Positions 15,994-25,462 of a stretch of 64,000 bases of DNA are shown here, one piece after another (the stretch's first letter is position 1; the number at the start of each line of letters is the position of its first letter). The position numbers and the translations under genes were made by a program. The notes under the pieces were generated by a model. It was not told the origin of the DNA and made no database searches. It saw only the letters and a program-made list of their open reading frames with translations. This DNA comes from Myxococcales bacterium (lineage in GTDB: Bacteria > Myxococcota_A > Polyangia > Nannocystales > Nannocystaceae), in NCBI GenBank assembly GCA_020633295.1, contig JACKDW010000002.1, forward strand, positions 682,001-746,000, in the 5' to 3' direction.

Positions 15994-17355
15994 TCAGCGG
16001 ATCACGACGAACGACACGCGCCCGACGAGCTGGTCGTCCTCGGTCAGCACGTCGACGCTCCACGAGCCGGTGATGTCGGGCGGGAGGTTGAACGAGCGCA
16101 GGGTCGAGCGCAGCCGCACCGTGCCCTTGGGCGGGTCGCCGCTGGGCGTGACGTGCCCGCGCTGGACCTCGAGCCCCTCGTGGCGCCAGACGTGATAAAG
16201 GCGGTCCCCGCGGCCGCCCGGCGTGACGACGTCGGTGAGCGTGTGCATCTCCTGGATCAGCGACTCGTGCACGCGGCTGACGTGCATCGCCAGGCGCCCG
16301 TCGTCGAGCACGCGCGGGCCGACGGCGCCGCTGGCGATGTGCATGGGCACCGGCGGGATCGCGCGGCGGCCGAAGTAGGCCGCCGAGACCGCGGTCGCGA
16401 CCGAGAGCATGAACGCGACGAGCGGCGCCGGCCGGACCAGCGCGCGCAGCGGCACGTGCATGGTCCAGAACACCACGGTCGACGCGGCCGCGGCGAGCAG
16501 CAGGGTGAGCAGCGCGCGCTGATCGGGCAGCAGCGCCGGGATCACGAGGTTGAGGCAGGCGAACAGGATCACGTAGTAGACGACCGAGGCGATCGTCTTC
16601 CAGCGCATGAGGTAGTGGTCGAACACGACGTCGAGCGTCGAGAGCAGCGCGAGCGCCCCGAGCAGCACGCAGAACCACTTCGTGCTCGCGTCGAGCGTCG
16701 CCGTGCGCCAGTAGAACGGCAGCAGGAAGAACAGCATGCCCTGGTAGAGGTTCTTGAGCACGTAGGTCATGACGTAGAAGCTGACCTTCGCGCGTGTCCC
16801 TTTGGCCATGCGTTGCTTCTGCCGATCGCCGGTGCCGTAGACGCGGAAGAACAGCAGCAGCACGATCCAGCCGGCGCCGAGCGAGACGGTCAGCCAGCGC
16901 GCGTGGTCGAAGCCCTCGTGCGCGTACATGACGACGAACGAGCCGAGGCCCAGGGCGTAGAGCGAGTGCAGCCACCAGAGCTTGTTGGCGTGGCGCTCGA
17001 GAAAGCCGCGGACCCAGGCGCTGATCTCGACGAGCAGCGAGTCCCGCGCCCCGTCCTGCGCGGGCTCGGCCGCGTCGGCGTCGGCGCGCGCGATGTCGTC
17101 GCCCGACGCGGTGGCGAAAACAGGCAGCTTCGCGCTGTCCTTGGCGCGCGAACCCGCGCGAGCGCTGGCCTCCTCGCGGGCGACCTCCTCGGCGAGCGCC
17201 GCGAGCGACTGCCCGCCGCTCGGCTCACCCCAGGGGTCGTGATAGAGCGAGCTGGGGTCGACGTCGGGCCAATCGCCGTCGGACGCGCCCGGCTCGCGCG
17301 TGGGATCACGCGCGTCGTCGGCGAGCGGCGGATCGGTGGTCCTCGAGGTCGACAT
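15994..17355 (-). CDS. Multi-pass membrane protein with C-terminal DUF2914 domain
   Basis: 453 residues. The first ~115 residues are acidic and disordered. About seven membrane segments follow between residues 128 and 330 (for example SLYALGLGSFVVMYAH, LTVSLGAGWIVLLLFF, VILFACLNLVIPALL). The last ~100 residues form an extracytoplasmic domain of the DUF2914 type: LYHVWRHEGLEVQRG, SLPP-like FNLPPDITGSWSVDVLTEDDQLVGRVSFVV. The domain's function is unknown; it is common in Myxococcota and other Proteobacteria. It stands alone downstream of a gap; a TAGC sits directly before the ATG, but no convincing promoter is clear. Confidence 0.78.
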   Translation of the reverse strand: MSTSRTTDPPLADDARDPTREPGASDGDWPDVDPSSLYHDPWGEPSGGQSLAALAEEVAREEASARAGSRAKDSAKLPVFATASGDDIARADADAAEPAQDGARDSLLVEISAWVRGFLERHANKLWWLHSLYALGLGSFVVMYAHEGFDHARWLTVSLGAGWIVLLLFFRVYGTGDRQKQRMAKGTRAKVSFYVMTYVLKNLYQGMLFFLLPFYWRTATLDASTKWFCVLLGALALLSTLDVVFDHYLMRWKTIASVVYYVILFACLNLVIPALLPDQRALLTLLLAAAASTVVFWTMHVPLRALVRPAPLVAFMLSVATAVSAAYFGRRAIPPVPMHIASGAVGPRVLDDGRLAMHVSRVHESLIQEMHTLTDVVTPGGRGDRLYHVWRHEGLEVQRGHVTPSGDPPKGTVRLRSTLRSFNLPPDITGSWSVDVLTEDDQLVGRVSFVVIR

Positions 17356-17618
17356 GCTAGCCCGGGCTTGTCATCGCGGCGACCTGGCGCGACCGAGGCG
17401 CGAGCGCGGCGCACGGCGACGCGCCGCGGCGCGAGACGAGAGTACGCTCTGGAGGTTCGTGCACGTGGCCCTCGCGACAGAATCCTGGCAGGACGCGGCG
17501 CCCGCGGCTCGCGCGGGCAATCCAGCGTACCGCGGCGCTTCGCGAGCCGCCATTGTCACCATGTAAACAAAGGTCGGACATTGCCGCTCGGGGTCCTGTG
17601 GCCCACCATGAGTACGCC

Positions 17619-18557
17619 ATGTACCTTGGCTCTTACCTTAGTCGCTTGCTTACGCGCTCCTTCACAACTCGCCGCCCCGCCCGCCGCGCTCCCACGCCCG
17701 CCTCGCTGTTCGCGCTCGTGACCCTGCTGGCCGCCTGCAACGGGCCCGGCGTGGACACGGACTCGACCTCGGAGGGCACCACCTCCGAGACGACGACGTC
17801 GGGCAGCACCATCCCGTACGTGTGCGAGCAGTACGTCACCTGCTACGCCGCCGCGACGCCCGACAAGGCCGCCGAGATCGAGGCCGAGTTCGGCGAGGGC
17901 GGGAGCTGCTGGGAGCTGGACGCGGCCGGGCAGGCCATGTGCATCGACAGCTGCGAGAGCGGCCTCCTCCAGTACGCGATGTACTTCCCGGACGAGCCCG
18001 CGTGCGAGCTGCCCGAGACCGACGCGACCTTCGAGCTCGGCGAGGCCGTGCTGACCGACATCTTCCTCGACGAGGCCCACTTCGAGGCGCGCCAGGACGG
18101 CGACGCGATCACGCTGCTGCGCGGCGGTCAGGGCCTGCAGATGTTCGCCATCGGCATGCGCGGCGCGAACTTCGAGACCGCCGCGAAGTCGACGGACTGG
18201 GATGACCCCAAGATGCCCATCGTCAACATGTGGATGGACGTCGAGGGCTACAACATCGGCGTCGGCGGCCACTTCGCGCGGCTCTACAACTACCCCGTGC
18301 ACTTCGAAGACATCGGCGGCGGGCAGCTCGAGCACCTGTACGTCGCGGTCATCGTGCCCGACGAGATCAGCGACGCCGCGCTGCTCGACGGGCTCCCCGG
18401 TCACCTCTGGGCCGAGCTGCGCACCTTCGAGAACCCGCCGGTGACGCGCGAGCTCGACTTCGTGGTCCGCGTCGAGCTCGACGGCACCGACAGCTCCTCC
18501 ACCGACAGCAGCGGCTGCGAGACCGGCGGCTTCACCTCGGGGCCCACCTGTCCGTAA
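17619..18557 (+). CDS. Hypothetical lipoprotein
   Basis: 312 residues from the ATG. The signal peptide ends in LVTLLAAC (lipobox), followed by a Ser/Thr-rich spacer of about 20 residues. The mature part has an early cluster of Cys (CEQYVTC, CWELDAAGQAMCIDSC), which probably forms disulfides, then a mixed soluble domain without recognised motifs and a Ser/Thr/Gly-rich tail with two more Cys. The first Cys cluster resembles small Cys-rich modules common in myxobacterial surface proteins. The start is uncertain: an in-frame TTG at 17646 has TACCTT 6 bp upstream and would give a more compact signal peptide. Confidence 0.7.
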   Translation: MYLGSYLSRLLTRSFTTRRPARRAPTPASLFALVTLLAACNGPGVDTDSTSEGTTSETTTSGSTIPYVCEQYVTCYAAATPDKAAEIEAEFGEGGSCWELDAAGQAMCIDSCESGLLQYAMYFPDEPACELPETDATFELGEAVLTDIFLDEAHFEARQDGDAITLLRGGQGLQMFAIGMRGANFETAAKSTDWDDPKMPIVNMWMDVEGYNIGVGGHFARLYNYPVHFEDIGGGQLEHLYVAVIVPDEISDAALLDGLPGHLWAELRTFENPPVTRELDFVVRVELDGTDSSSTDSSGCETGGFTSGPTCP

Positions 18558-18643
18558 CGGGGTGTCCGTAACGGGCTGCCCGGAGCGCGACACCGGAGCG
18601 CGTACGCGCGAGACGACACCGCGCGCGCGACCGAAAAACCGGC

Positions 18644-18649
18644 TACCGT
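18644..18649 (+). promoter_or_regulatory. Predicted -10 box TACCGT of moaB
   Basis: TACCGT, 6 bp before the GTG at 18656. Confidence 0.5.
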
Positions 18650-18655
18650 CCGCGG

Positions 18656-19177
18656 GTGTCCGAGCGCGCCTTCATCCCCGTCAACGTCGCCGTCCTCACC
18701 GTGTCCGACACGCGTACGCGCGCGACCGATCGCTCGGGACAGCTCATCGTCGATCGCCTGACCGCAGCCGGCCACGTGATCGCCGGGCGCTTCATCTGCA
18801 AGGATGACCGCGTGTCGATCCGCGCGCAGCTGCGGCGCTGGATCGCGGACGCGGGCGTCGACGTCATCATCACGACCGGCGGCACCGGGCTGACGCCGCG
18901 CGACGTGACCCCGGAGGCGCTCGCGCCCCTGGTGAGCAAGCCGATCCCCGGCTTCGGCGAGCTGTTCCGCTGGCTCAGCTTCGAGGAGATCGGCACCTCG
19001 ACGATCCAGAGCCGCGCCGAGGCGGCGCTGTGTCACCAGACCTACGTGTTCGTCCTCCCGGGCTCGACCGGGGCCGTGCGCACCGCGATGGACAAGATCC
19101 TGCTCTCGCAGCTCGACCACCGCCACCGGCCGTGCAACTTCGTCGAGCTGCTCCCGCGGATCCGGGGCGCGCGCTGA
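18656..19177 (+). CDS. moaB: Molybdenum cofactor biosynthesis protein B (MoaB/Mog family)
   Basis: 173 residues, one MoCF-biosynthesis domain. Conserved features are VAVLTVSDTRT at residues 11-21, DRSGQ, the TTGGTGLTPRDVTPEA loop at about 80-95 and LPGSTGAV near residue 137. MoaB/MogA proteins bind molybdopterin and adenylylate it before molybdenum insertion; the family call is firm, the split between MoaB and MogA less so. No other molybdopterin gene is in the window. A monocistronic unit, convergent with the MBL-fold gene. Confidence 0.9.
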   Translation: MSERAFIPVNVAVLTVSDTRTRATDRSGQLIVDRLTAAGHVIAGRFICKDDRVSIRAQLRRWIADAGVDVIITTGGTGLTPRDVTPEALAPLVSKPIPGFGELFRWLSFEEIGTSTIQSRAEAALCHQTYVFVLPGSTGAVRTAMDKILLSQLDHRHRPCNFVELLPRIRGAR

Positions 19178-19180
19178 CGG

Positions 19181-19203
19181 AAAAACCTGTCCCTCGGGAC
19201 AAG
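19181..19203 (-). terminator. Probable intrinsic terminator of the MBL-fold gene
   Basis: On the minus strand a short hairpin (TTGTCCC...GGGACAG with a tiny loop) is followed by GTTTTTCC, 17 nt past the stop codon. Confidence 0.6.
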
Positions 19204-19219
19204 TGAGACGACGGCCGGG

Positions 19220-20098
19220 CTACTCGATGCGCCGACCGCTCTCGAGGTCGTAGGCGTGACCTGGGAGCGCGACGCGGAAGCCCGCGGCCTCGACCAGCGC
19301 GCGGTTGGCCTCGATGTCGTCCTCGTGATGCATCAGCACCATCTTCGAGCGCACGCGCTCGGGCAGCGCGGCGAGCAGGTCGAAGAAGCCGTGCACCTGA
19401 CCGGGGTAGTCGACGAAGGTGCAGTCGTGGAAGAACACGGTCGTGCGCGGCTCGATCGCCTTCAGGAATTCGCTGTCGACGGTGCAGTCGCCGCTCCACC
19501 AGGCGATGCGGTCGTCCGCCGCGTCCTCGGACACGCCGATCTCGAGGGAGCACGAGGGCTTGCCAGGGACGTGCTCGCTCTCGCGGGCCACGAGCTCGAA
19601 GCCGTCGGCCTGGAAGCGCTCGGAGTGACGCCACGGGTTCTGGCGCGGCGGCTCAAAGTCGGCCGGCCGGATGATGTCGAAGTAGGTCTCGAGCGTCCCG
19701 GCGCGCCGGTTGCCGCGCTCGTCTCGGAGGTAGCGCAGCGCGGGCGCGAGCGTCTCCCAGACCTCATCGATGACGGCGCTGTGGGCGATGAACTTCGGGC
19801 CGTGGCCGCTCTCGATCGTCGAGGGGACGCCGCCCTTGCCGTAGAAGAACCGCGAGAACGCGAAGTCCTCGAGACCGAACACGTGATCGCCGTGCACGTG
19901 CGTGATGATCTGGCCCTCGATGTCGTGCCAGCAGTAGCCCGCGTCGTGCAGCTGATCGGGGGCCTGACGGCCGCAGTCGATGAGCCACCGGCGCCCGGAC
20001 CGGAGCGTGATCATCGAGCACGTCGTCCCGAGGGTCCGAGTGAACGCGCCACCGGCCCCGAACAGGCGCAAGGTCATGGTTTGGCGTTGCTCGGACAC
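19220..20098 (-). CDS. MBL-fold hydrolase, RNase Z-like
   Basis: 292 residues. The metal-binding motif HVHGDH (His67, His69, Asp71, His72) with downstream His/Asp candidates (SGDCTVDSEFL, LMHHEDD, LPGHAYD) is the metallo-beta-lactamase-fold pattern. The layout, with GAGGAFTRTLGTTCSMI at the N-terminus, resembles RNase Z/phosphonate-type hydrolases. It lacks the full RNase Z exosite arm, so tRNA 3'-end processing is not assured. The substrate is unknown. The GTG start is preceded by TACTCG at 7 bp, a weak form of the -10 pattern. Confidence 0.8.
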   Translation of the reverse strand: MSEQRQTMTLRLFGAGGAFTRTLGTTCSMITLRSGRRWLIDCGRQAPDQLHDAGYCWHDIEGQIITHVHGDHVFGLEDFAFSRFFYGKGGVPSTIESGHGPKFIAHSAVIDEVWETLAPALRYLRDERGNRRAGTLETYFDIIRPADFEPPRQNPWRHSERFQADGFELVARESEHVPGKPSCSLEIGVSEDAADDRIAWWSGDCTVDSEFLKAIEPRTTVFFHDCTFVDYPGQVHGFFDLLAALPERVRSKMVLMHHEDDIEANRALVEAAGFRVALPGHAYDLESGRRIE

Positions 20099-20473
20099 GG
20101 TCGACGAGTAGATTCGGCGCGGTACGATCGGCGGCGGCTCGAGAGGTCGCTTGGGGGCCCGCGACGCCGAGGTTGATAAAACCGCTCGGGGATGCGCGAG
20201 TCGGCGACGAACCTCCTCGCCAAGCCTAGCCTATTCGGGGGTCGCTGCGCTGCTTTCCGGCGTTTTTATCGTGCACGATCACGAAGCTCAAATCCGCGAG
20301 CGCGGGCCGACGCCGCCGAGGGTCACGGCCGCGCGATCCGTGCTGAACGGGAGTGCACCTGACGCGCCATCACGCCACGACCGAAGACCGCGACGACGAT
20401 GGGGGCGCATCCGTTTCGCGAGCGAAGGCGCCCCCGTGGTCCGGGCGCGAGCGTCGCGCGCGAGCGCCCGAGC
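20099..20473. other. Intergenic region with compound stem-loop
   Basis: 375 bp without a convincing gene. At 20401-20435 GGGGGCGC pairs with GCGCCCCC, and the loop itself holds TTCGC...GCGAA. It sits just past the stop of the minus-strand gene at 20474 and may end that transcript, though there is no U-tract. Confidence 0.5.
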
Positions 20474-21685
20474 TCAGCTCGCGCGTCGACGCCAGTAGAC
20501 GACGAGGCTGGCGACGTTCAAGCCGACGACGAGCAGCGCGGCGAGCCACAGCAGCATGGCGACGCGGTGGCTCGAGGGCTTCTCGTCGACGTTGATGATG
20601 TACCCGTTCGGGTTGACCACGAGCGACTTCTCGAGCTGCGCGGAGCGGACGCGCGCGAAGCCGATATGGTAGATGCGATCTTTCCTCGCCAACGGGAGGA
20701 GCGCGTCGTCCTTCACCATGAAGCCGACGGGCGGCATCCCGGGCCGCTCCTCGAAGGAGAACGAGTCGCCCTCGACCCGCAGCTCGCTGGCCTTGATCCA
20801 GAAGGTCGCGCTGCCGGGCAGGATCACCGCGCCGTGGGACGCCTGCGGGCTGTCGGCCTGCTCGAGGCCGGCGTTGAGCTTGGCCCTCGCGGCGCCTCGC
20901 TGGTCCTCGGGGATCCGCGCCCAGAACTGATAGAATTTCGCGTTGTCCTGCTCCTCGGGCTCGTAAAAAGGAAAGCCCAGGGCCTCGACCGCAGCGCGTG
21001 CGTCCGCGCGTCGCGTGAAGCTCTTACGCCCGAGCTGCAGACGAACGTCCTCGACGATGAGCGAGAGGCTGACGCGATCGTCGGCGGCGAGCGGCACCAC
21101 CGCGCCGGTCTCGGTCTGGACCTTGCCCGAGCCGAGCCCAGCCGCGAGCGCCTCGACCGAGACATTGAGCGACTCGCTGACGCCGAGGTCGGCGTAGTAC
21201 TGCTCGATCCACTGCAGCATGCGGGTGCTCGAGAGCCGCCGCGCGCGACCCTCGTAGCGCCCGGCGTACTGGTCGGACTTCATGTCGGGCGTGCGCGGGA
21301 CCGCGGCGAACAGGCTGCCGCCGCCCTCGACCACGCGCAGCAGCTGGACCTGGCGATCGCCGAGCTTGTAACGCGCGGCGGTGCGAGCGTCCGGCGTGCC
21401 CTCGAGCACGACGTACTGATCGGCGAGATCTTCCTGCAGCGCGCCGGAGCTGACCAACGTGGCGGCGTCGCCGAGATCACGCGGCGTCTCCGAGCGCGCC
21501 CAGTAGCGCGCGTCGGCGAACATGGTGACCAGGAGGTAGGTGCCGATCGCGACCACCACCGCGGAGACGAGCGGCGAGCGACGCGCGCTGAGTCGCGGTC
21601 GACCCGCGACCTCGAGCTCCGCGTCGTCGAGCGCCGCGCTACCGTTGCCTTGGCCTTGCTGTTCGCTCGTCTCGTTCACGGGCAC
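20474..21685 (-). CDS. Unknown membrane-anchored protein with large extracytoplasmic domain
   Basis: 403 residues. Membrane segments lie at about 38-57 (LVSAVVVAIGTYLLVTMFA) and 375-396 (MLLWLAALLVVGLNVASLVVYW), leaving about 315 residues between them, probably outside the cytoplasm. No recognised motif is visible; the overall layout of two terminal membrane segments around one big domain recalls TMEM43-type proteins, but I would not claim membership. The start is GTG at 21685. A TATAG-like -10 lies about 45 bp upstream, so this gene would have a conventional leader. Confidence 0.7.
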   Translation of the reverse strand: MPVNETSEQQGQGNGSAALDDAELEVAGRPRLSARRSPLVSAVVVAIGTYLLVTMFADARYWARSETPRDLGDAATLVSSGALQEDLADQYVVLEGTPDARTAARYKLGDRQVQLLRVVEGGGSLFAAVPRTPDMKSDQYAGRYEGRARRLSSTRMLQWIEQYYADLGVSESLNVSVEALAAGLGSGKVQTETGAVVPLAADDRVSLSLIVEDVRLQLGRKSFTRRADARAAVEALGFPFYEPEEQDNAKFYQFWARIPEDQRGAARAKLNAGLEQADSPQASHGAVILPGSATFWIKASELRVEGDSFSFEERPGMPPVGFMVKDDALLPLARKDRIYHIGFARVRSAQLEKSLVVNPNGYIINVDEKPSSHRVAMLLWLAALLVVGLNVASLVVYWRRRAS

Positions 21686-21940
21686 CTCGCTGGCAGTCGG
21701 CGTGGGCGGGCCCGGCGTCGCGCCGGTTCATCGCTATAACACGCCTGCTCCCAGGCGTTCGACCGCCCGCGCGACGAAATGTTCCCGGTTGGGCAGGCCG
21801 CGAGAAACATCGAATTTTCCCGAATTTCCCGCTCCCGGGGCGGAACCAGCGGACCTGCGCGCCGTGTAAACCTGGCCCCCGCAGGCCCGCCCGGTGCGAA
21901 CTCGCCCTCGGCGCCGGCGACCGGTCGGCAGCGCCCGCGC

Positions 21941-24900
21941 TCACTCACGGAACACTCGAAGCTCGCGCGTAACCTCGACGTCATCACCGTCCCGCGCGGT
22001 CACGTAGATCACGTGGCTGCCCGGCTCGAGCGTGAGCGTGGTCGCGAACTCCAGGGCTCCCGCCGCCGCGCCCTCGCGCGCCGGGTTGGCCCGGTAGAAC
22101 ACCTTGCGCTCGACCTGCGCGGGCCCTGAGGGGCGCGTCGAGATCACGACGTCGTGGACGCGACGGGGGTGCTTGGCGACGCCGCGGAGCTCGACCTCCG
22201 CCCCCTCGACCACGCTCGGGAGCGCCGAGATCTCGATGATCGGCGGCGAGACCATGAGCGCCGCTCGCGGCGGCGCGCGCTTGTCAGCGCGCCCCTTGGC
22301 CGGCTCCACGAGGCTGCTCGGCGCCCACCAGCGCCGCCCCGGACCGGCGTCGAAGGCCAACCAGCGGCCCGCGCCCCCGACGCTCTGAAGTCGCGCCTCC
22401 GCGCCCGGCTCGAGCACCACGGGCGCGCTGCTGTCGGCCGCGTTGTACAGGCGGACCGCGTCTTCACCTGTCTCTTTGAGCTTGTAAACTTGGGGCGCGG
22501 GCGCGAACGCGGGGCGCTCGCCGACGACGCGCAGGCCGAACTCGTGGCGCACGCTCTCGCGCGCGCGGATGTCCGCGACCGTCAGCTCGAGGTCGACGTC
22601 GCGGTCGACGACCGCGCGCTCGTTGACCGAGATGCCGAAGGCGCCGCGGGTCTCGGCCCCGGGCGCGAGCGAGCCGAGCGCGACGAAGCCCTCCTCGAGC
22701 AGCGCCTGGGCGCCGGAGTGATTGCGCAGCAGCGCCCGCGCGTCGCCGACCTCGCCGGGGCCGTTGTTGCGCACGCGCACCGCGAGCAGCACGCGCTCTC
22801 CGGGCTGCAGCGCGCCGTCGCCGTTGCCCGCGACCGCGAACGGGGTCTCGCCGGGGAGCGAGCGCTGCGGCGGCCGCGACGGCGCGCCGGCGGCGAGCGT
22901 CGGGTCGTCGACGATCCAGTAATCAAAGGACAGGTGAGGACGCGGCAGGCCGGAGATCTCGAAGCGCACGCGCGCGGTCGCGTCGGGCTCCTCGTCGGGC
23001 TCGCCGCCGTGGGCCTCGACCGTCAGCGTGTCGACGAAGCTCGTGTGCCAGGACATCACCTGCAGGCGCAGCTCTCGCGTCACCGACTGCCCGGGCTCGA
23101 CGCGCCCGAGCATCAGCTCGATGCCGTCGAGCTCGTCCTGCAGGCAGTGCGTGCTGAGGTGGACGCGCTCGGCGGGCGCGTCGCCGCGGTTCGTCAGCGA
23201 GAGGCGCAGCACGAACGGCGTGCCCGCGACGACCGGGAGCTCGCCGACGACCTCGGCGGTCAGCGCCAGCTCGGGGTCGCCGTGGGCGCCGGCCGCCCCG
23301 CGCCAATCGATGCCCACGCGCTCCAGCCCCTTGATGATCGCGGCGTCCTCCTCGCCGACGAGGCGCGCGCGCAGCTGCTTGAGCTTGGCGTCGCGCTCCT
23401 TCGCGCCGGTGATCCCGGCGACCGCGTCGGCGACCGCGTGCGCGACGCGGATCTCGGGATCCTCGAGCAGCCCCATGCGCTCGCCCTCGACGACCGCGGA
23501 CGCGCGCGCGCGCTCGGCCGCGACGCCGTCGGGGTCGAGGAAGTAGCGCAGGTAGCGATCGCCGCGCGTGGCCGCCCGCACGTCGAACTCGCGCGCGTGC
23601 TTGGCCGAGGGCAGGTGCGCGACCTGGGCTCGCTCGCGTCGCCGTTCGAAGCGCTCGAGGTCATAGAAGTTCACGATCCCGGCGAGCGGCGTCATCTGCA
23701 CGGGCAGCAGCGCGAGGTCGGTCTCGACGCCCGTCGTCTGCACGGGTCGCTCGCCGGCGACGAAGTACTCGGCGACCGTCAGCTTGAGCGCCTGCTCCTG
23801 GTCGTAGAGCACGCGCGGCACCAGCAGCTGCACGGTCCCCTTGCCGAAGCTCGAGCGGCCGACGACCAGCCCGCGCCCGGTGTGCTTGAGCGAGCCCGCG
23901 ACGATCTCCGACGCGCTCGCGGAGCTCTCGTCGATCAGCGCGACGACCGAGACCTCGGCCGGCACGATGACCTCGGGCTGCGCCGACTCGGACTCGCGCC
24001 CCTCGGCCGAGCGCACGATGACCAGCTCGCCCGCGGGCACGAGGAGATCGAGCACCTCGATCGCCTGGGCGAGCAGGCCCCCGGAGTTGCCGCGCATGTC
24101 GATCACGAGCCCGCGCAGCGCCGCGCCTGCGCCCTTCGCCTGGCTCTCCGCGGGCCCGAGCAGCTTCTCGATCGCCGCGCGCGCCTGCTCGCCGGTGTTC
24201 TGCTGGAAGGTCGAGATCTTCAGGTAGCCGATCCCGTCCGGCATGCGCTCACCGGTCACGCTCTCGACCTTGATGATCGCGCGCGTGATGGTGATCGTCA
24301 GCACCTCGTTGTCGCCGCGCTGCAGCTTGACGGTGACCTCGGTGTCGACGGGCCCGCGCAGCATCTGCTGCGCGTCCGGAGCCTTCATGTTGACGGTGCT
24401 CTGCCCGTCGATCGCCAGCAGCAGGTCGCCGGGCTTGAGGCCCGCCTTCTCGGCGGGGCCGCCCGGCAGCACGCCGACGACGCGGATCCGTCGCGCGTCC
24501 GCGACGATCTCGAGGCCGACGCCGCCGAACTGACCGCGCGTCTTGACGCCGAGGTCGCTGTGCTCCTTCGGGTCGAGCAGGATCGTGTGGGGATCGAGGG
24601 GCGCGAGCAGGCCGTTGATCGCGGCGTACTCCAGCTCGCGCTCGTCGTCGTCGCGCAGCTCCGAGCCGAGCGAGTCCTTCGTGAACACGAGGATCTCCTC
24701 GAGCCGCGCGGCGGCTGCCTGCACGCCGTCGAGCCCGGCCAAGGAGAATTCTCGAGCGTCCGAGCCGACGGTGACCTCGACGCGATCACCCGGCAGCTCC
24801 TTCGCGAAGAACTCGGGCCGGTGCAGCCCGAGGCCGGTTAACGCCGCGAGCAGCTGGTCGCGGGGCGCGAAGCGCTCGGCCGCGAAGTACTCACGCTCCA

Positions 24901-25153
24901 CGCGATAGGCCGTCCACGCGAGCAGCGGGAACGGGCGCGTGTTGAGCGAGAGCGCCTCGTCGAGCGCCGCCTCCTCCTCGGGCGTGACGAGCCCGCGCAG
25001 CGGGGTCTGCTCCGGGGCCTGTTTGGAATCTTCGACCTCGGTCGGCGCGTCTTGCCGAGCGCAGGAGGAACAACTCGGGAGCGCCAACAACAGCGCGGCC
25101 GTCACGGCCGGCGACGCGAAGGCGAAACACGCGGATACAAAACGGCGATTCAC
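21941..25153 (-). CDS. C-terminal-processing (S41) peptidase with long C-terminal extension
   Basis: About 1,070 residues. The signal peptide ends in LALPSC (lipobox). The N-terminal third is a CtpA/Prc-type protease: a PDZ domain (GVGLEI...LPGGPAEKAGLKPGDLLLAIDG), DMRGNSGG, the catalytic serine region DESSASASEIVAGSL and the lysine region SFGKGTVQLL. After about residue 520 come two Ig-like/CARDB-type domains (TNRGDAPAERVHLS; VRNNGPGEVGDA), an SH3-like module (RLYNAADSSAPVV...WWAPSSL) and a final Ig-like domain. It cleaves exported proteins; the extension probably binds targets or the cell wall. The start is uncertain: GTG at 25153 or 25171. Confidence 0.85.
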   Translation of the reverse strand: MNRRFVSACFAFASPAVTAALLLALPSCSSCARQDAPTEVEDSKQAPEQTPLRGLVTPEEEAALDEALSLNTRPFPLLAWTAYRVEREYFAAERFAPRDQLLAALTGLGLHRPEFFAKELPGDRVEVTVGSDAREFSLAGLDGVQAAAARLEEILVFTKDSLGSELRDDDERELEYAAINGLLAPLDPHTILLDPKEHSDLGVKTRGQFGGVGLEIVADARRIRVVGVLPGGPAEKAGLKPGDLLLAIDGQSTVNMKAPDAQQMLRGPVDTEVTVKLQRGDNEVLTITITRAIIKVESVTGERMPDGIGYLKISTFQQNTGEQARAAIEKLLGPAESQAKGAGAALRGLVIDMRGNSGGLLAQAIEVLDLLVPAGELVIVRSAEGRESESAQPEVIVPAEVSVVALIDESSASASEIVAGSLKHTGRGLVVGRSSFGKGTVQLLVPRVLYDQEQALKLTVAEYFVAGERPVQTTGVETDLALLPVQMTPLAGIVNFYDLERFERRRERAQVAHLPSAKHAREFDVRAATRGDRYLRYFLDPDGVAAERARASAVVEGERMGLLEDPEIRVAHAVADAVAGITGAKERDAKLKQLRARLVGEEDAAIIKGLERVGIDWRGAAGAHGDPELALTAEVVGELPVVAGTPFVLRLSLTNRGDAPAERVHLSTHCLQDELDGIELMLGRVEPGQSVTRELRLQVMSWHTSFVDTLTVEAHGGEPDEEPDATARVRFEISGLPRPHLSFDYWIVDDPTLAAGAPSRPPQRSLPGETPFAVAGNGDGALQPGERVLLAVRVRNNGPGEVGDARALLRNHSGAQALLEEGFVALGSLAPGAETRGAFGISVNERAVVDRDVDLELTVADIRARESVRHEFGLRVVGERPAFAPAPQVYKLKETGEDAVRLYNAADSSAPVVLEPGAEARLQSVGGAGRWLAFDAGPGRRWWAPSSLVEPAKGRADKRAPPRAALMVSPPIIEISALPSVVEGAEVELRGVAKHPRRVHDVVISTRPSGPAQVERKVFYRANPAREGAAAGALEFATTLTLEPGSHVIYVTARDGDDVEVTRELRVFRE

Positions 25154-25462
25154 ACCAGGATTCCAGGTCACTGCAGGCTGGAAGGCGGTGTCGGCAAGCA
25201 TAGCAGCCTGACGCCTGCGGCCATCACACGGCCTGCTCGTGGCCGATCGCGCGCCTGGTGACGCGCGATCGCGCGGCCGGTCCACAGGCCGAGAGGGTTG
25301 TTGGCCCTCTGCAAACACGGGCGTCACCGCGCATCACAATTTCTATTTTTAGTTGCTGGTTTGTTTCTTATTAAGTCGTTGGTGCCTTCAGCCCCCGCTT
25401 AACTCGTTCAATTGACGCCTGTTTGGTTTGTGGCACGCAATTCGCTTGTCAAGTTTTCTGCA

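Noticed and set aside
22154..24841. 895-codon open frame on the plus strand
   Set aside because: It mirrors the S41 protease gene; the sequence is Arg/Leu/Val-rich with no domain and is a by-product of high GC at third codon positions.
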